Assembly: GCA_016290215.1 (NCBI GenBank)
Contig: JAEETH010000012.1
Location: forward strand, 1-64,000
Reading direction: 5' to 3'
Source: Bacteroidales bacterium
Lineage (GTDB): Bacteria; Bacteroidota; Bacteroidia; Bacteroidales; F082
DNA length: 64,000 nucleotides
How positions within the stretch are numbered: position 1 is the first letter of the stretch; each line of letters begins with the position of its first letter. This document shows, in pieces, positions 1-7,077 of the stretch. The position numbers and the translations under genes are program-made. The notes beneath the pieces are model-generated. The model did not search any database and was not told where the DNA came from. It was given only the letters and a program-made list of their open reading frames with translations.

Positions 1-235
1 CACCCTCCTTAGGAATGTTCTCCAATTGCTCTGGACTGACGTCGATGGTAATGCCCATATTCTCGATGAGGTGGTCGGCAAATGCAGGTCCTTGATAATC
101 AGCAGCTCCGTCAAACAAACGATTGATTTTCCCCAAACGAAGATAGCCATAGGCTAAGCCTGCGACACAATTGCCGAAGAAGCCTTTCAAGCCCAAAGCG
201 TTCTTGAGATCCGATGTTGTAACTACTTTTCGCAT
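1..235 (-). CDS. Lysophospholipid acyltransferase-like protein, 5' end only
   Basis: Only the first 78 codons are in the window; the gene continues past the left edge. The start is the ATG at 235, 37 bases inside a Bacteroidota-type promoter (272-279). The peptide begins MRKVVTTSDLKNALGLKGF and continues through GYLRLGKINRLFD to ENIPKEG. This is how I remember the N-terminus of the large Bacteroidales glycerol-acyltransferase (hemolysin-like, PlsC superfamily) proteins, in which a short N-terminal segment precedes the acyltransferase domain. The catalytic HxxxxD motif would lie outside the window, so the activity is inferred from resemblance only. Confidence 0.55.
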   Translation of the reverse strand, partial: MRKVVTTSDLKNALGLKGFFGNCVAGLAYGYLRLGKINRLFDGAADYQGPAFADHLIENMGITIDVSPEQLENIPKEG

Positions 236-271
236 GGTTATCGAGCCCGTCGAGTTTTAGGTTTTAAACGG

Positions 272-279
272 CAAAGATA
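272..279 (-). promoter_or_regulatory. Bacteroidota -7 promoter element
   Basis: On the minus strand this reads TATCTTTG, matching the TAnnTTTG consensus of the Bacteroidota primary sigma factor. It lies just upstream of the partial acyltransferase gene that starts at 235. Confidence 0.55.
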
Positions 280-334
280 CGGAATTAATCAATCAAAGCA
301 TAATTATAGAAAACAAATTGTATTATGAGGCAAA

Positions 335-362
335 CAAAAAAGTCCGCAGTTGTCTGCGGACT
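335..362 (-). terminator. Intrinsic terminator of the DUF5692-like gene
   Basis: A perfect 9-bp stem (AGTCCGCAG at 341-349 with CTGCGGACT at 354-362) and a 4-base loop are followed on the minus strand by a run of T (335-340). It sits about 25 bases past the stop of the membrane-protein gene, so it should end the leftward transcript. Confidence 0.8.
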
Positions 363-387
363 TTTATGTCTTAATAAAGATTCTGAA

Positions 388-1491
388 TCAATCGACATCG
401 GCACGAGCCATGGCGTCTTTGTAGTACTTCTGGTTGACGAAGACGTCTTCCTTGTAAGGATTGATGTGACGTTTCTTGGAAACCGAGATGATGTAGCAGA
501 GAGCCACGATGTTCACTATCAGAGCGAGTGCGCTGATCACCATCATCATGGTAGGATTGGCCGCCACGACGGAAGGATCAACTGTGGTGCCCACAACGCC
601 GTCAACGGCAGCTTGTCCACCAGCAGCGTACAGTTTCTCAATGGTGGTGACACCTTCAGGATAGAGAACGGGAAGCGTAGCCCAGCTGAACCATTGACGA
701 CCATCTTTGAAGGTCTCCTGGAAGAGCGGGAACACCTGAGCGAACATGCACCAGATGGCCAAGGTGTTGGCACGGTTCTGGATCCAGCCACCACGGTTCC
801 ACAGCAGAGCAGCAACGGTCGGGGCCAGCAGCAAGGCGATACCGCAGTACCAGCTGTGCGTCGGCAGGCAGTTGTAGGTGTAGGCAAAGTTCCAGATGTC
901 GTAGATGACGATGTAGACCCAGGTCATGTCGGCCCAAATCATGTCTTTCTTGTCCTTGGAACCATACACATTCCACCAAGCGGTCATACAGAAGATGTTG
1001 AACAAACCGGCGACACCATTAAAGACATTGTGCCAGCCACCATATTGCCAAACGCCTTCGGAGGTAAGCCACCACTTGTTCCATCCCATCACGGCGCTCT
1101 CGAAGTCGGAAACGCATGCAATCAGGATGTTGATGGCCACGATGATGAACGGGAAAGGCTTGAACCAGTGCTTGGCACCGATGCCCCATTTGTACTTGAT
1201 CATCATAAAGCCGATACATCCGGCTGTGGCTGCATAAAGCTTGGCATAATGGAACCAGCCTTGCATATAGACATGGGTCTGGTTTTCCAACGCCCACTGT
1301 GCTCCACTGCGGACTCCAAGCCAAATGGCGAGGAAGTAGGCCGTCAAAGCAACGGGAACAACCAAGAAAGTAAAGATACCGCCGAACTTGGTGCGACGGG
1401 CAAACTCGTTCAGTAAGATAAGACCAGCGAGGACAACGAGCATCATTCCCCACTGAGACAGCGCATTAGCGCCATACACTTGGAAAAACAT
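388..1491 (-). CDS. Trp-rich multi-pass membrane protein (DUF5692-like)
   Basis: A 367-residue integral membrane protein with about nine or ten hydrophobic segments. It is very rich in tryptophan and aromatic residues (for example WNKWW, TAWWNVYG, YDIWNFAYTYN). I believe it belongs to the uncharacterised DUF5692 family, but that is from memory. No catalytic motif is obvious. It is the last gene of a leftward block that includes hypA, a large Fe-S flavoprotein and hypB, with a small membrane-protein gene immediately upstream and a strong terminator after it. The context suggests a link to nickel or hydrogen/redox metabolism. That link is inference; a role in transport is possible but not shown by sequence. 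Confidence 0.6.
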   Translation of the reverse strand: MFFQVYGANALSQWGMMLVVLAGLILLNEFARRTKFGGIFTFLVVPVALTAYFLAIWLGVRSGAQWALENQTHVYMQGWFHYAKLYAATAGCIGFMMIKYKWGIGAKHWFKPFPFIIVAINILIACVSDFESAVMGWNKWWLTSEGVWQYGGWHNVFNGVAGLFNIFCMTAWWNVYGSKDKKDMIWADMTWVYIVIYDIWNFAYTYNCLPTHSWYCGIALLLAPTVAALLWNRGGWIQNRANTLAIWCMFAQVFPLFQETFKDGRQWFSWATLPVLYPEGVTTIEKLYAAGGQAAVDGVVGTTVDPSVVAANPTMMMVISALALIVNIVALCYIISVSKKRHINPYKEDVFVNQKYYKDAMARADVD

Positions 1492-1541
1492 AATTATTAG
1501 TTTTAAGTTGTTTAGTTATTCAGTTGTTCAGTTAACGCTTC

Positions 1542-1570
1542 GCGTCATTGCGAGGAACGAAGCAATCCAG
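1542..1570 (+). repeat. GCGTCATTGCGAGG-family repeat, single arm
   Basis: One 29-base arm beginning GCGTCATTGCGAGGAACGAA and ending CAATCCAG. Both arms of the same sequence occur as an inverted pair at 19854-19934. It lies between the DUF5692-like gene and the small membrane-protein gene. Confidence 0.7.
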
Positions 1571-1573
1571 ACA

Positions 1574-1918
1574 TTAAGTCAGTTGGACTTTCTTTTTGCG
1601 CTCTTTCGCCAAAGCATATACCGCCCATACCGCTGTGATTACTAACGACATGGGAACGCCTACGGTGAGCATTTCGCGGAGCATGACGGCACCGCCACCT
1701 GCTTCCTCCAGAGCAGTGAAGAAAGGATAGCGCCAGGTGACTTCTCCATTGATAATATGATCCACGATGAGCATCACCGAGCCACCCCAAAGCATCTTCT
1801 CCAAAGCGGGCAGATGGCGTGCAAAGACCGAATGGTCACTTCGGTTGTTTTTTTCATTGGATTTGCGAATGGCACTCGTGACCACCGCTTGTGCTAAAGG
1901 TACTACAAAACAGGACAT
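1574..1918 (-). CDS. Small membrane protein of unknown function
   Basis: A 114-residue protein with one hydrophobic stretch near the middle (LWGGSVMLIVDHII) and another near the C-terminus (VPMSLVITAVWAVYAL), ending in a basic tail. The ATG is at 1918. It lies between hypA and the DUF5692-like gene in the same orientation and could be co-transcribed with them. I do not recognise the family. Two membrane passes beside a multi-pass partner could mean a two-component membrane complex, but that is inference only. Confidence 0.6.
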   Translation of the reverse strand: MSCFVVPLAQAVVTSAIRKSNEKNNRSDHSVFARHLPALEKMLWGGSVMLIVDHIINGEVTWRYPFFTALEEAGGGAVMLREMLTVGVPMSLVITAVWAVYALAKERKKKVQLT

Positions 1919-2058
1919 AAGTTGTTGAATTGTTGATTGTTTATTTGTTGAATCGTTGAATTACCACGTTGAATGTTCGAATTGATGAGTTTGTGTTAGG
2001 TTGTTGAATTGCTGATTATTATCCAGATGAACAATTAAACAATTCAACATCCCAACAA
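1919..2058. repeat. Imperfect short-unit repeats (GTTGAATTGTTGA-like)
   Basis: The spacer between hypA and the small membrane-protein gene is built from degenerate copies of units such as GTTGTTGAATTGTTGA and their complements (CAATTAAACAATTCAAC). It has no ORF. Similar slipped-unit spacers occur at 2401-2450, 17333-17418 and 48355-48430. Confidence 0.6.
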
Positions 2059-2400
2059 TTAAACGATTATACTGTTGATTTCCACTTCGTTGCCTCGCAA
2101 CAGCCAGGTGTTTTTGCTGTTACAATAGGGACATATCTTGCCGAACTTGACCGTTTCATATTCCTTATTGCAGTCGCCACAAAGCGTAACCGCAGGGATG
2201 GTGTTGACTTTCATCTCACAGCCCCGAAGGATTTCCTCCTTGTCGGCAGCCCAGCGCCAGCAGTCGGTGAGCAGATGCGGCACCACGGTCGACACCTCTC
2301 CAATGTCCATCACCACGCTGGAGACATGCTCCACATGGTTTTCTTCGGCCACCTGCTTAACGTCCTTGACGATATAGAATACGATTCCCAGTTCGTGCAC
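2059..2400 (-). CDS. hypA: Hydrogenase/urease nickel metallochaperone HypA
   Basis: A 113-residue HypA. It delivers nickel to NiFe-hydrogenase (or urease) precursors together with the GTPase HypB. The invariant N-terminal Met-His-Glu nickel site is present (MHELG). The structural zinc site is seen as two CxxC pairs at Cys74/Cys77 and Cys90/Cys93. The start is GTG at 2398-2400, which keeps the His at position 2 as nickel binding needs. It lies downstream of the large Fe-S flavoprotein gene and shares its direction with hypB. No hydrogenase or urease structural gene and no hypC, hypD, hypE or hypF is in the window. Confidence 0.92.
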   Translation of the reverse strand: MHELGIVFYIVKDVKQVAEENHVEHVSSVVMDIGEVSTVVPHLLTDCWRWAADKEEILRGCEMKVNTIPAVTLCGDCNKEYETVKFGKICPYCNSKNTWLLRGNEVEINSIIV

Positions 2401-2450
2401 GTTATTCAGTTTTCAGTTATCAGTTGTTCAGTTATCAGTTGTTCAGTTGT
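2401..2450. repeat. Slipped TTCAGTTATCAGTTG repeats
   Basis: About 50 bases of imperfect tandem units (CAGTTATCAGTTGTT and CAGTTGTT) between the flavoprotein stop and hypA. The hypA GTG start directly abuts the repeat. Confidence 0.7.
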
Positions 2451-5279
2451 TCAGTTTTTCTTGCCGAAGATGATTTTTCCGGTGCGTTTGAGCATGTAGG
2501 GTAGGATGCCACCGAACTTGTCCTCTGAGGTGCGCATGATGCTGGCATCGGGATTGTCGCGGAAGAGGTGGATGGCGTCGAAGCCGCACTTGGTGGTACA
2601 GATACCACATCCGATGCAGCGGTTCTCGTCGACCACCGATGCGCCGCAAGAGAGGCAGCGGGCTGTCTCTTTTCGTACCTGCTCCTCGGTGAGGGTGACC
2701 ATATATTCGCTGAAAGGATTCTCGTTGGCTTTATGGCCTTCCACTTGACGCGAACTATTGTCGTATGATTCCACGAGGATGTCGTCCTTGTCCAACTCAA
2801 TGAAGTCGCGGCGGTTACGACCAATAGTCATGTGTCCGTGTTGCACAAAGCGATGCAGACTCTCAGCGGCCTCCTTACCGGCGGCAATGGCATCGATGGC
2901 GAACTTGGGACCCGTGAAGACGTCGCCACCTACGAAGATGTCTTCTTCAGCTGTTTGATACGTCAGTTTGTCGGCAACGGGATACACGCCTCTGAAGAAC
3001 TCTACCTTGGTGTCCTTGAGCAGATCTTTCAGAATGACGGTCTGTCCAATGGCGAAGATAACCATGTCGGCATCCAACGTAATCAGTTCATTTTCGTCGT
3101 ATTGTGGATTGAAACGATGTTCGGCATCATAGACCGAGGTGCATTTCTTGAAGACAACGCCGCTGACTTTGCCATCGCCAAGCACTTCCTTCGGTCCCCA
3201 ACCTGGGTTGATGACCACGCCGTCTTCGCGAGCCTCTTTGCGCTCTTCAAGCGATGCCGGCATGATGTCTTCGGTCTCCAATGACAGCATTGTCACCGAT
3301 GTCGCGCCACTGCGTTTGGCCACACGGGCTGCATCGATGGCCACGTTGCCGCCGCCAACGACTACTATGTTGCCCGAGACCTTCACCTTGCCGCAGTTGG
3401 CGTCGTGCAGGAAGTCGACGGCGGTGATAGTGCCGGGAAGTGTTTCACCCGAAATGCCGGGCAGTTTGCCTCCTTGGCAGCCGATAGCCACATAGAAGCC
3501 CTTGTAGCCTTGTTCGCGGAGTTGTTCTATGGTGATGTCCTTACCGACCTCCACTCCCGTGCGAATCTCCACACCAATCTCTCGCATGATGTCGATTTCA
3601 GCCTTGATGACGTCTTTATCCAGTTTGTAGGAAGGAATGCCATAGCGTAACATGCCGCCAGGCTCCTCGCTCTTCTCGAACACAGTGGGCATGTAGCCCA
3701 TAGTGGCAAGATAATAGGCGCAGCTCAATCCTGCGGGACCGCCGCCGATGATGGCAATCTTCTCCTCCCATTGTTCCTGCACATTCGAGCAGATATTCAC
3801 CTCTGGCACAAAGCGTGTCTCAGCATTGAGGTCTTGCTCGGCAATGAACTTCTTCACCGCGTCGATGGCGATGGGCTGGTCAATGGTACCTCGGGTGCAG
3901 GCATCCTCGCAGCGGCGGTTGCACACGAGACCGCAGACTGCCGGGAAGGGATTCTCGCGCTTGATGAGCTCCAAGGCTTCGGTATATTTGCCCTCGGCAG
4001 CTTTCTTCAGGTAGCCTTGTACGGCGATATGGGCAGGACAGGCTGTCTTACAGGGTGCGGTACCCGTAGGATAGCAGTTGATGCGGTTTTTGTCGCGGTA
4101 GTCTTCCGTCCACTTATGTGGGCCCCATTTCTTGGCATCGGGAAGTTCCTGCTTGGGATAGGTCTGCTCGCCGTGTTTGGTGCAGAGTTTCTGTCCCAAA
4201 CGAACAGCACCTGCAGGGCAGTATTCCACGCAACGCCCGCAGGCCACACAACTCTTCGGGTCGACCTTGGCCACGTAGGCACTTCTCGACATATTAGGTG
4301 TATTGAAAAGCTGCGAGGTACGCAATGCATTACAAATCTTGACATTGCAATTACAGATGGCGAAAATCTTGCCTTCGCCGTCGACGTTGGTCACCTGATG
4401 CACAAAGCCGTTATCCTCGGCCTTTTTCAGGATCGCCATAGCCTCATCGTAGGTGATGAAGTGTCCGCGGCCTGTCTCGGCAAGGTACTCGGCCATGTCG
4501 CCCACGCCGATGCACCAATCACGGTAGTCGTCGGCGCAGCCTTCATCAAGTTTCTTGCGACCATAGCGGCAAGAACAGATGCCCACTGCCAAATGGCCTT
4601 CATAGCGTTTCAACCAATAGGAAATATGCTCGATATCAACACTTTGGTTTTCCATGCTGATGGCCTTCTCCACGGGGATGACATGCATGCCGATGCCTGC
4701 GCCACCCATGGGAATGCTGGGCGTGATCTTCTCCAGGGGCAAGAACGTCATGCGTTCGAAGAACATGGCCAGCTCGGGGTGTTTGTCCATCAGCTCCACG
4801 TTCATGTTGGTATATTCTGCAGAACCTGGGACAAACATCGGCACCCAGTAGATGCGGGCGTCGCGTTCAAACAAAGTGCCGACCACTGGTCCTTCCTTGG
4901 TGTATTTGTCGCCGTAGTCGTACTCCAACATGCCGAAATAGGCCAGCTTGTCCAGAAGTTCATCAAAGGACTTGTCGTCGGGGGTATAGTGTTTCTTGGC
5001 GTTCAACTCATGCAATTCGGCATAGCTGTGATGCTCTCTCACTCTGAAGAAATTGCCAGGAAGCATATCCAAAAGCAAATCCAACGAGGCCTCGCGGGTG
5101 GCGGCGTCCATCTCGTCCTCGAAGATGCAGGCGAGGCCCCAATACTCTGGGGCATCGGTGTCCATCTTGATTTTTCCTGGGATACGGTCCGTGACGTGAC
5201 GGACGAATTTCAACAGTTTCGGGTTCGGGTTTTTGTCGCCTTTATGCTTGGGGACAAATTTGGTTGACATTTCGGGCAT
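2451..5279 (-). CDS. Large Fe-S/FAD NAD(P)-dependent oxidoreductase (GltD-like core with ferredoxin domains)
   Basis: A 942-residue cytoplasmic flavoprotein. The N-terminal part (to about 320) contains CSCR and ICNCN cysteine motifs seen in ferredoxin-linked regulatory or reductase domains. It is followed by a ferredoxin-type cluster (CVACGRCVEYCP, about 345). The middle resembles the glutamate-synthase small subunit/DPD N-terminal domain: cysteine cluster CNRRCEDACTRG (about 455), FAD-binding GGGPAGLSCAYYLA (about 515), NAD(P)-binding GGGNVAIDAARVA (about 640) and a late AIGQT motif. The C-terminus has a second ferredoxin domain (CIGCGICTTKC). It probably moves electrons between NAD(P)H and ferredoxin or a partner enzyme. 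Its place between hypB and hypA suggests a link with a nickel enzyme. The substrate is unknown. Confidence 0.75.
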   Translation of the reverse strand: MPEMSTKFVPKHKGDKNPNPKLLKFVRHVTDRIPGKIKMDTDAPEYWGLACIFEDEMDAATREASLDLLLDMLPGNFFRVREHHSYAELHELNAKKHYTPDDKSFDELLDKLAYFGMLEYDYGDKYTKEGPVVGTLFERDARIYWVPMFVPGSAEYTNMNVELMDKHPELAMFFERMTFLPLEKITPSIPMGGAGIGMHVIPVEKAISMENQSVDIEHISYWLKRYEGHLAVGICSCRYGRKKLDEGCADDYRDWCIGVGDMAEYLAETGRGHFITYDEAMAILKKAEDNGFVHQVTNVDGEGKIFAICNCNVKICNALRTSQLFNTPNMSRSAYVAKVDPKSCVACGRCVEYCPAGAVRLGQKLCTKHGEQTYPKQELPDAKKWGPHKWTEDYRDKNRINCYPTGTAPCKTACPAHIAVQGYLKKAAEGKYTEALELIKRENPFPAVCGLVCNRRCEDACTRGTIDQPIAIDAVKKFIAEQDLNAETRFVPEVNICSNVQEQWEEKIAIIGGGPAGLSCAYYLATMGYMPTVFEKSEEPGGMLRYGIPSYKLDKDVIKAEIDIMREIGVEIRTGVEVGKDITIEQLREQGYKGFYVAIGCQGGKLPGISGETLPGTITAVDFLHDANCGKVKVSGNIVVVGGGNVAIDAARVAKRSGATSVTMLSLETEDIMPASLEERKEAREDGVVINPGWGPKEVLGDGKVSGVVFKKCTSVYDAEHRFNPQYDENELITLDADMVIFAIGQTVILKDLLKDTKVEFFRGVYPVADKLTYQTAEEDIFVGGDVFTGPKFAIDAIAAGKEAAESLHRFVQHGHMTIGRNRRDFIELDKDDILVESYDNSSRQVEGHKANENPFSEYMVTLTEEQVRKETARCLSCGASVVDENRCIGCGICTTKCGFDAIHLFRDNPDASIMRTSEDKFGGILPYMLKRTGKIIFGKKN

Positions 5280-5320
5280 AATATTATCAGTTTGGAGTTG
5301 TCAGTTTGCAGTTAATAGTT

Positions 5321-5477
5321 AGGTAATCGTTCAAAATAAAGTACAGTATTCTTGGCTGTAAGCTATCAGCCGTCAGCTATCAGCTTGGTAGCATCATGGC
5401 TGACTGCTGATGGCTGACTGCTGACTGCCAAATTTTCTTGCTTTTTATGTAAGCTATATTTGCTCATCTACTTATCA
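5321..5477 (+). repeat. Modular intergenic repeat, TCAGC core, copy 1
   Basis: The left border (ATCGTTCAAAATAAAGTAC, 5327-5345) is followed by a core of inverted short units (AAGCTATCAGCCGTCAGC, CTGACTGCTGATGGCTGAC) and a right border (GTAAGCTATATTTGCTCATC). The right border ends on the hypB stop codon. The reverse complement of 25921-26052 matches it closely along its length, and 62165-62290 is a third, more diverged copy. Confidence 0.8.
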
Positions 5478-6149
5478 GTTGTTTTTCCAGGCGTTGACCT
5501 CGGTGAGGAGCCATTGGACGAAAGCATCCACGCCCTCTCCAGTCTTGGCGCAGATGGGGATGACTTGTGCTTTGGGGTTACGCTGGTGGATGTATGATTT
5601 GCAGCGTTCAAGGTCGAAGTCGAAGTAGGGCATGACGTCCGTCTTATTGATCAAGACAAGGTCGCACACCGTGAACATCAAAGGATATTTCAGCGGCTTG
5701 TCGTCGCCTTCCGGGACGGAGAGAATCATCGCGTTGCGCACGGCACCCGTGTCGAACTCAGCGGGACATACAAGATTGCCCACGTTTTCGAGGACGACGA
5801 GATCCACCTCTTTCAAGGCCACGTTGTCGAGCCCTTGACGTGTCATCTCCGCGTCGAGGTGGCACATGCCTCCTGTATGGAGCTGGATGGACGGGACGCC
5901 TGTGGCTTCCACGATTTTGACGGCATCCACGTCGCTGTCGATGTCGGCTTCCATCACTGCCACACGCACCTTGTCCTTGATGCGATTGAGGGTTTGAATA
6001 AGGGTTGTCGTCTTCCCACTTCCAGGGGCCGACATCAGGTTAAGGAGAAATACGCCTTTCGTTTTCAGCTCCTTACGTAAAGCATCGGCATCTTTGTCGT
6101 TATCTTCAAAGACACTTTTCTTGATTTCGATAACTCTAACTTCGTCCAT
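5475..6149 (-). CDS. hypB: Hydrogenase maturation GTPase HypB
   Basis: A 224-residue SIMIBI-class GTPase that drives nickel insertion with HypA. The P-loop APGSGKT lies at about residues 41-47, EADIDSDVDA follows, and the conserved metal-site segment GGMCHLDAEM is present, as are the INKTD and AKTGEG guanine-recognition motifs. There is no N-terminal histidine-rich nickel-storage stretch. I chose the ATG at 6149 over an in-frame ATG at 6188 because a Bacteroidota promoter box (6167-6174) lies between them and the family normally begins near this point. The stop codon coincides with the border of a repeat element. It is transcribed toward the flavoprotein and hypA. Confidence 0.92.
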   Translation of the reverse strand: MDEVRVIEIKKSVFEDNDKDADALRKELKTKGVFLLNLMSAPGSGKTTTLIQTLNRIKDKVRVAVMEADIDSDVDAVKIVEATGVPSIQLHTGGMCHLDAEMTRQGLDNVALKEVDLVVLENVGNLVCPAEFDTGAVRNAMILSVPEGDDKPLKYPLMFTVCDLVLINKTDVMPYFDFDLERCKSYIHQRNPKAQVIPICAKTGEGVDAFVQWLLTEVNAWKNN

Positions 6150-6166
6150 AAATTTGGTATTTTCGG

Positions 6167-6174
6167 CAAAGATA
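6167..6174 (-). promoter_or_regulatory. Bacteroidota -7 promoter element for hypB
   Basis: It reads TATCTTTG on the minus strand (TAnnTTTG consensus). It is placed 18 bases before the chosen hypB ATG and argues against the longer reading. Confidence 0.6.
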
Positions 6175-6229
6175 AGGGAAAAACGCATTCAAACCCAAAT
6201 CCATGCTGAAAAAAGCAAAGAAAAGCAAA

Positions 6230-6436
6230 TTAAGTAATTAATCATATTTAAACTACATGTTTTTTGACGCGGGACACGGGACTTTTTACTATGACCATTG
6301 ACTATGACGATGACCGTTTTCAAAGGAATGATGAAATTTCAGCTCTTGGTTGAAGTTGGTCATGGTCATTGTCACAAGTCATAGTCCCGTAATCTCGCGT
6401 CCAATATGGAAACTTAATCTGCCTTTCTACTTATAA
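6230..6436 (+). repeat. Modular intergenic repeat, ATGAC core, copy 1
   Basis: A border of the TAAGTAATTAAT...TTTAAACTAC type is followed by a large imperfect palindrome. Its left arm (CTATGACCATTGACTATGAC) is complementary to a right arm (GTCATGGTCATTGTC...GTCATAGT). The end is CGCGTCCAATATGGAAACTTAATCTGCC. The reverse complement of 16180-16371 aligns along its length. There is no ORF. Confidence 0.8.
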
Positions 6437-6447
6437 AGAAAGAATTT

Positions 6448-7005
6448 TTAGGCGAGTCCTGTTTGGGTAGGGTATCCTTCCTCCTTCCAAGCGATGGAAT
6501 AATACTTCGAGAAATACCGTTTGGCATGGCTGTTGGCGCGTATTTCGGTCCAAAACACGTTGTGGTTGCCTTTACCAAAGGCACTCAGAAGGCTGGGCAA
6601 CCCGATGAGAGGCAGATAAAACCAGCCAAAAAGCTGGCTATCGGCTGTATGGCCAAACTCGTGCATACAGATTTGGTTGCCAAGGATATAAGCTTCTCCT
6701 TCGCCGTGCATCCAAGGGCCAGCCCACAGGTCGACGAAAGTACCCAGCGACACGCCCATACTATAGCCACATCCCAATTTCGTCGCGAAGGTGATGCCGC
6801 CCAGGGTATCGACACGGTCGACCTGACCAGCGAGTGCCCGCATCACAGTATAAAGCCATCCCACGAGGGTTTGCGGCAGCTCCCAAGTGAACCTTGAAAG
6901 GATTTGCCACACGCGGCCCAGTGGCGAACGATTATTGTCGGTCAGGAAGAGGCCTCGGGAGAGTTGGGAGATGAGACGAAGGCGATGGAAAAAGGATGTT
7001 TGCAT
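6448..7005 (-). CDS. Membrane protein with HEFGH zinc-site motif, unknown function
   Basis: A 185-residue protein with hydrophobic segments around residues 45-60, 72-92 and 127-143. A single HEFGHT motif near residue 115 matches the HExxH signature of zinc metallopeptidases. A glutamate or aspartate third ligand cannot be assigned confidently. The C-terminus (TEIRANSHAKRYFSKYY) is amphipathic. I do not recognise a named family. It stands alone between a repeat element and the restriction cluster. A protease role is suggested only by the motif; a folded non-catalytic protein is possible. Confidence 0.6.
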   Translation of the reverse strand: MQTSFFHRLRLISQLSRGLFLTDNNRSPLGRVWQILSRFTWELPQTLVGWLYTVMRALAGQVDRVDTLGGITFATKLGCGYSMGVSLGTFVDLWAGPWMHGEGEAYILGNQICMHEFGHTADSQLFGWFYLPLIGLPSLLSAFGKGNHNVFWTEIRANSHAKRYFSKYYSIAWKEEGYPTQTGLA

Positions 7006-7077
7006 AAATACAAAAATACATCATTTTTTGCAAATAATTATAGATTTTGCCAAAAATTTGACAACAAAAACATCAAG

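Noticed and set aside
3771..5267. A 498-codon open frame on the plus strand opposite the flavoprotein gene
   Set aside because: It is antisense to a protein with clear cofactor motifs, has no recognisable domain, and arises from codon bias of the real gene.
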